Part shown: piece by piece, positions 39,662 to 42,822 of the stretch
How positions within the stretch are numbered: the first letter of the stretch is position 1
How the letters are laid out: each line of letters starts with the position of its first letter
Assembly: GCA_049302575.1 (NCBI GenBank)
Contig: JBAQMG010000090.1
Location: 1-42,822 of the forward strand
Reading direction: 5' to 3'
DNA length: 42,822 nucleotides
From: JBAQMG01 sp049302575
GTDB taxonomy: Bacteria > Bacillota > Desulfitobacteriia > Desulfitobacteriales > Desulfitobacteriaceae
The notes under the pieces: model-generated
What the model saw: the letters and a program-made list of their open reading frames with translations, nothing else
Databases searched by the model: none
Told to the model about the DNA's origin: nothing
Program-made: the position numbers and the translations under genes

Positions 39662-40233
39662 GAATCACTCGTTCCTACTTATTGGGGGTGGGGTCTGGTC
39701 TCATGCTTAGTTTACTATTCTCGATAAGCCTTTCAGCGATAGGATTACAGGATTTTTCGCAGTTAAGCAAGCTCGTTGGTCTTTCTAAGCAGAACCAACC
39801 TACGTCCCAAGAGAACGCTTTAAGCCAACCTTCACAGGGCTTGACTGTAGAGACTTCGGATTCTAAGGGATTAGGGTCAGTTCCCACCAATTCAACAGTT
39901 CCGAGTATAATAGCTACAACCCTAAGTACAGCTACCAGTACCCCGACAGTTCCAACTGCTCCAGCAGTTCCAAGCACTACAAGCCCTAAAGAGCCTTCTA
40001 TAGTAAAAGAAGCGATACAACCTTTAGAAAGACAATTTGTTATACCGAACGGAGTTAGCTCAGAGCGGATAGCAGAGTTGCTTAGTGGTCAAGGGTATAT
40101 AACAGATAGGATGAAGTTTTTAGAACTTGTAGATAAGCGAGGCGTAGCTGGGAAATTTCAGCCGGGAACTTATAACTTACTTCCCAGATTAAGTTATGAC
40201 GAAGTGCTCAATAGGTTGATGGCCAAAAGATGA
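39658..40233 (+). CDS. Membrane-anchored protein with MltG/YceG-like LysM-type domain
   Basis: A 191-residue protein. An N-terminal signal anchor (SYLLGVGSGLMLSLLFSISL) and a long Ser/Thr/Pro-rich linker (about 40-120) lead to a C-terminal domain (about 128-191) with VIPNGVSSERIAELLSGQG and FQPGTYNLLPRLSYDEVLN. That pattern resembles the N-terminal substrate-binding part of MltG endolytic transglycosylases. The catalytic domain is missing, so it is probably a peptidoglycan-binding or accessory factor rather than a lyase. ATG overlaps the previous stop (ATGA), so the two genes are coupled. Confidence 0.7.
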   Translation: MRITRSYLLGVGSGLMLSLLFSISLSAIGLQDFSQLSKLVGLSKQNQPTSQENALSQPSQGLTVETSDSKGLGSVPTNSTVPSIIATTLSTATSTPTVPTAPAVPSTTSPKEPSIVKEAIQPLERQFVIPNGVSSERIAELLSGQGYITDRMKFLELVDKRGVAGKFQPGTYNLLPRLSYDEVLNRLMAKR

Positions 40234-40577
40234 AAGACAAGAAGTCTCGACTAAAATACCAGAACTTATTATCTTTTTAGGATGTAGTCAGCGCGTTTAA
40301 ACGGTTGATATGGCTAACTTAGTGAAAATTATCTGTGTAAATTGCCTAATTAATCTAATGATGTTAATTTAGTAATAATTTTAAAGAAAAGACTTGCAAA
40401 AGGTATAAGTTGTAGGTTAGAATAAAAGTAACACCATGCTGTAAGCTGGTGTAATTAGCTCGTTGCAGGAACTCTTCTTTTGCTAGCTTAATTGTTATAA
40501 GTAAGGGTGATGAAGTTGAAAATTTATTTACACGGGGTAAAGAGAGATAAGATAAGATAAGAGAGGGGAGAAATGGG
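40234..40577. other. Intergenic region before the cytochrome gene (344 nt)
   Basis: No gene is seen. It holds a promoter-like element (40394-40423), a hairpin ACACCA/TGGTGT with inner GCT/AGC (40431-40452), and a GATAA triple repeat (about 40547-40561) before the ribosome binding site. No clean terminator for the upstream pair was found. Confidence 0.6.
40394..40423 (+). promoter_or_regulatory. Possible promoter for the tetraheme cytochrome gene
   Basis: TTGCAA (40394-40399), 18 nt, then TAGAAT (40418-40423). A hairpin at 40431-40452 lies just at the predicted 5' end of the transcript, which could stabilise it. Confidence 0.5.
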
Positions 40578-41087
40578 ATGCCTACTAAAGATGAAGAACT
40601 TAGTCTTACTGAACAAGCAAATAAAAAGGTAAATGCCCACAAAAATACACTCGTTTTTGGATTATTTATTATAATTCTAGGGTTTTCAACAATGTTAACC
40701 TTAAAATTTACTTCCGAACCAAGTTTTTGTGCTACTTGTCACGAGATTGCACCACTAGTTACTTCTTGGGGTGAGGGTATACATAAAGATGTAAGTTGCC
40801 TAGAATGTCATGCTGATCCTGGGAATTTAGGGTATGTAAAAAGAAAATTAGGCAGCTACTCGGAGGTTTACAAGCATTTTGCCAGTAAGATCCCAGCTGA
40901 GAAGATTGTGGCTAAGATTAATATAGCTTGCTGTATAGACTGTCATAGCGGGAGTAGCAGGTATCCTAAAGCGAAAAATATTAAACTTGAATCTGGCGAA
41001 AGAGCTCCGATTATGAACCATGCAGAAATCCTGAAGAATAAAATTTCGTGTCTAACTTGTCACGGATCTGTTGGTCATCGAAAATAA
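40578..41087 (+). CDS. NapC/NirT/NrfH-family tetraheme cytochrome c
   Basis: A 169-residue membrane-anchored multiheme cytochrome. One N-terminal transmembrane helix (about 24-44) is followed by four CxxCH heme sites: CATCH 51-55, CLECH 74-78, CIDCH 119-123, CLTCH 158-162. The short length and four hemes match NrfH/NapC quinol dehydrogenases, which pass electrons from menaquinol to a partner reductase outside the membrane. No partner (nrfA, napA, another reductase) is within the window, so its role is open. An extra Cys (C118) precedes the third heme site. GGGGAG lies 7 nt before ATG 40578. Confidence 0.88.
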   Translation: MPTKDEELSLTEQANKKVNAHKNTLVFGLFIIILGFSTMLTLKFTSEPSFCATCHEIAPLVTSWGEGIHKDVSCLECHADPGNLGYVKRKLGSYSEVYKHFASKIPAEKIVAKINIACCIDCHSGSSRYPKAKNIKLESGERAPIMNHAEILKNKISCLTCHGSVGHRK

Positions 41088-41126
41088 TCCCTCTTATAAA
41101 CAAGTAGATATTTTTACTCTGCGATA

Positions 41127-41172
41127 GGTCGAGTAGATAAGGTGTGTTAACATCGCCTACTTGATCTTTTTT
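41127..41172 (+). terminator. Intrinsic terminator after the cytochrome gene
   Basis: A 10-bp stem with two G-U pairs, GGTCGAGTAG (41127-41136) with CTACTTGATC (41157-41166), followed directly by TTTTTT. Confidence 0.8.
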
Positions 41173-41272
41173 ATTGAACATTCCATAACTTTACACCACA
41201 TGCTCCTTAAACGATTAAACAAAATCAAAGACCTTAATTTGCTGACGTTACGCAAACATTATAAAATTGAGA

Positions 41273-41301
41273 TTGCAATATTATCGAATTACTGATATCA
41301 T
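41273..41301 (+). promoter_or_regulatory. Promoter for the SPFH gene
   Basis: TTGCAA (41273-41278), 17 nt, TATCAT (41296-41301). Its -10 box overlaps the palindrome at 41288-41316. Confidence 0.6.
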
Positions 41302-41316
41302 AGTAATATCAGTAAT
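41288..41316 (+). promoter_or_regulatory. Palindromic operator-like site before the SPFH gene
   Basis: A perfect 11-bp inverted repeat, ATTACTGATAT (41288-41298) and ATATCAGTAAT (41306-41316), with a 7-nt centre. It covers the -10 element and the likely transcription start, the normal place for a repressor. A ribbon-helix-helix protein is encoded downstream at 42331. It lacks a T-run, so it is not a terminator. Confidence 0.6.
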
Positions 41317-41357
41317 AGCTCATTGAATCCTGCGAAAATAAAAGGGGGAAGATAATT

Positions 41358-42197
41358 ATGAAAGAAAAAAAAGCTTGGGCTATAAACGGGTATCTCATCA
41401 TCGTTATTATTTTGGCAATGTTTATCGCTGGAATGGCTCTTTTTATCCAAGGTAGTCTTTATGGAATTTTACCGCTGGTACTTGGAGTTATCTTCCTAAC
41501 TGGAACCATAGTAGTTCAACCTAATAAAGCCTATGCTATTACTTTTTTTGGTAGCTATATTGGAACCGCTCGGGAACCTGGTTTATGGTTTACGATACCG
41601 TTCTCTGGTCATAAAACGGTTTCTCTCAGAATACGGAACTTTAACAGCAAAATGCTTAAAGTCAATGACACTGAAGGAAATCCAGTAGAAATTGCAGCAG
41701 TAGTAGTTTTTAAAGTTGTAGATACCGCCAAAGCACTTTTTGATGTAGATAAGTATGAACAATTTGTAGAGATCCAAAGTGAAACGGCTCTACGGCATGT
41801 TGCTAATCGTTATCCATATGATAATTATGAACACGGTGGCTACTCTTTGCGCGGAAATGCGGAAGAGGTGGCAATGGAACTTGCACGAGAACTTCAACAA
41901 AGGTTGACCCTTGCTGGGGTTGAAGTTTCTGAAGCCCGCCTAACCCATCTAGCTTATGCGACAGAAATAGCTGGAGCTATGCTCCAGCGCCAGCAAGCAA
42001 ATGCCATTCTTGCTGCTCGCCAAATCATTGTTGAAGGTGCTGTGGGAATGGTTCAGATGGCAATTGAACGTTTGGAAACAGACAAAGTAGTTCAACTAGA
42101 TGAAGAGCGCAAAGCAGCTATGATTAATAATCTTCTTGTCGCCATTGTTTCCGATCGTTCAGCTCAACCTATCATTAATACAGGATCTGTTTATTAA
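41358..42197 (+). CDS. SPFH (stomatin/prohibitin/flotillin) domain protein
   Basis: A 279-residue membrane protein. Two hydrophobic segments at about 12-30 and 36-52 anchor it. An SPFH/Band 7 domain follows, with IVVQPNKAYAITFFGSYIGT, GLWFTIPF, VSLRIRNFNSKMLKVND, GNPVEIAAVVVFKVVD and a helical end with ATEIAGAMLQRQQANAILAA. Such proteins oligomerise at membranes and often work with proteases or as microdomain scaffolds. AAAGGGGGAAG precedes the ATG. A small RHH gene and an HTH gene follow, with the palindromic promoter upstream. No NfeD protease gene is adjacent. Confidence 0.88.
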   Translation: MKEKKAWAINGYLIIVIILAMFIAGMALFIQGSLYGILPLVLGVIFLTGTIVVQPNKAYAITFFGSYIGTAREPGLWFTIPFSGHKTVSLRIRNFNSKMLKVNDTEGNPVEIAAVVVFKVVDTAKALFDVDKYEQFVEIQSETALRHVANRYPYDNYEHGGYSLRGNAEEVAMELARELQQRLTLAGVEVSEARLTHLAYATEIAGAMLQRQQANAILAARQIIVEGAVGMVQMAIERLETDKVVQLDEERKAAMINNLLVAIVSDRSAQPIINTGSVY

Positions 42198-42330
42198 CTT
42201 CTTTAAATATTTCGTAGCTGCTGAATACACCAAGACTTGTCGCAAGCCATGATTTCTTAATCTAATTTTTAGTTAGTGTTATTAGTCATCAGAAATTAGC
42301 AGACAAATGAAGACAGGTGTTGATCAATAG

Positions 42331-42510
42331 ATGGCCAAAAAACAATTCCCCCTCCGCCTTGATCCGAATCTATATTCAGCTTTAGAGCGCTGGGCGGCAG
42401 ATGAGTTCCGGAGTGTTAATGCTCATATTGAATTTTTACTACGCGAGGCAGCCCGAAAGGCGAATCGTCTAAACTCTCAGACCAATTCAGAGAATGATTA
42501 TGAGTCGTAA
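42331..42510 (+). CDS. Small Arc-type ribbon-helix-helix protein
   Basis: A 59-residue protein starting MAKKQFPLRLDPNLYSALER, then WAADEFRSVNAHIEFLLREA and a polar tail. A basic beta-strand (FPLRLDP) followed by two helices is the Arc/MetJ ribbon-helix-helix fold, which binds short palindromes as a dimer. As I recall, small proteins of this type are often found beside SPFH genes in Firmicutes. A weak AGGTG lies about 11 nt before ATG 42331. It may regulate the palindrome at 41288; that is an inference. Confidence 0.8.
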   Translation: MAKKQFPLRLDPNLYSALERWAADEFRSVNAHIEFLLREAARKANRLNSQTNSENDYES

Positions 42511-42530
42511 GGCATCATTTGTAAGAAAAT

Positions 42531-42539
42531 TGGTATAAT
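42531..42539 (+). promoter_or_regulatory. Extended -10 promoter-like element
   Basis: TGG-TATAAT with no good -35 at 17 nt. It is 127 nt before the last, partial gene and may drive it. Confidence 0.4.
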
Positions 42540-42665
42540 ATTAAAGCATGATAATGGATAAAAAAATATGCTTCAGCTCTGTGTTTTACATCATTAAATT
42601 GACAAACATAAGCTAATGACGCAAAATAGTGGCATTAACTCCATTAGAATCAGGGGGTAATTTGT

Positions 42666-42822
42666 TTGACTACAGAAGGGCGTTATAGTGCCGAAGAAGC
42701 CTCTCAACTACTTCAAACGGAGAATATGAAGGTCAGCAAAAGAACCGTTAATTATTATGCTTTTAGTAAGAAAATGTTTGATATAACTACTAACGGCAAG
42801 AAATGTTTTACCACAGTAGAGC
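42666..42822 (+). CDS. Helix-turn-helix protein, N-terminal part, cut by the window end
   Basis: Fifty-two codons are visible, from TTG 42666, placed 8 nt after GGGGG (42653-42657). The translation reads LTTEGRYSAEEASQLLQTEN, then MKVSKRTVNYYAFSKKMFDI and TTNGKKCFTTVE. The pattern of an N-terminal helix-turn-helix followed by a NYYAFSKKMF stretch resembles a MerR-like DNA-binding domain. The remainder is missing, so neither family nor function can be fixed. Confidence 0.55.
   Translation, partial: MTTEGRYSAEEASQLLQTENMKVSKRTVNYYAFSKKMFDITTNGKKCFTTVE

Overview
This 42.8 kb window comes from an anaerobic, spore-forming Gram-positive bacterium. The Peptococcaceae/Desulfitobacteriaceae group (Desulfosporosinus or Desulfitobacterium type) is the best guess. 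The reasons are Firmicutes-type ribosomal gene order, strong AGGAGG ribosome binding sites, an L7Ae-like ribosomal gene before rpsL, zinc-type S14/L33/L36/S4, the sporulation amidase CwlD behind a sigma-E-like promoter, and a membrane tetraheme cytochrome c. The genus is an inference. All genes lie on the + strand.

Layout. (1) 1-3829: tRNA-Tyr, initiator tRNA-fMet, a terminator, then rpmG-secE-nusG-rplK-rplA, the L10 leader and rplJ-rplL, closed by a strong terminator at 3869-3924. (2) 4034-11104: a consensus promoter, a long leader, rpoB and rpoC. (3) 11196-16127: a consensus promoter, the L7Ae-like gene, rpsL, rpsG and fusA, then tuf with its own promoter. (4) 16128-31933: the S10-spc-alpha super-operon from rpsJ to rplQ, including secY, adk, map, infA and rpoA, in the usual order. 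(5) 31934-36155: an accessory break containing a MITE-like element with 14-bp terminal inverted repeats, bioY behind a BirA operator, a fused double-ATPase EcfA, EcfT, and a toxin-antitoxin pair whose antitoxin is frameshifted. (6) 36189-38012: truA, then rplM-rpsI behind their own promoter and leader. (7) 38149-40233: cwlD and two envelope-associated genes. (8) 40394-42822: a tetraheme NapC/NrfH-type cytochrome, an SPFH-domain membrane protein behind a palindromic promoter, a small ribbon-helix-helix protein, and the start of a helix-turn-helix gene cut by the window end.

How the genes work together. Most of the window encodes transcription and translation: RNA polymerase beta, beta', alpha; NusG; elongation factors G and Tu; IF-1; about 34 ribosomal proteins; SecY/SecE; adenylate kinase; and methionine aminopeptidase. 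Expression control is visible as RNA and DNA sites: an L1-type mRNA site before rplA, an L10 attenuator, structured leaders before rpoB, rpsJ, rplC and rplM, and a BirA site before bioY.

Most interesting signals. No clearly novel system is proven. The best leads are a four-cysteine insertion in EF-Tu; an internal rplC promoter inside an inverted repeat with a hairpin-rich leader; a palindrome over the promoter of the SPFH/RHH cassette; the MITE-like element; recurrent short-unit intergenic tracts, one of which abuts the ecfT start; and an intact ParE-type toxin next to a frameshifted antitoxin.
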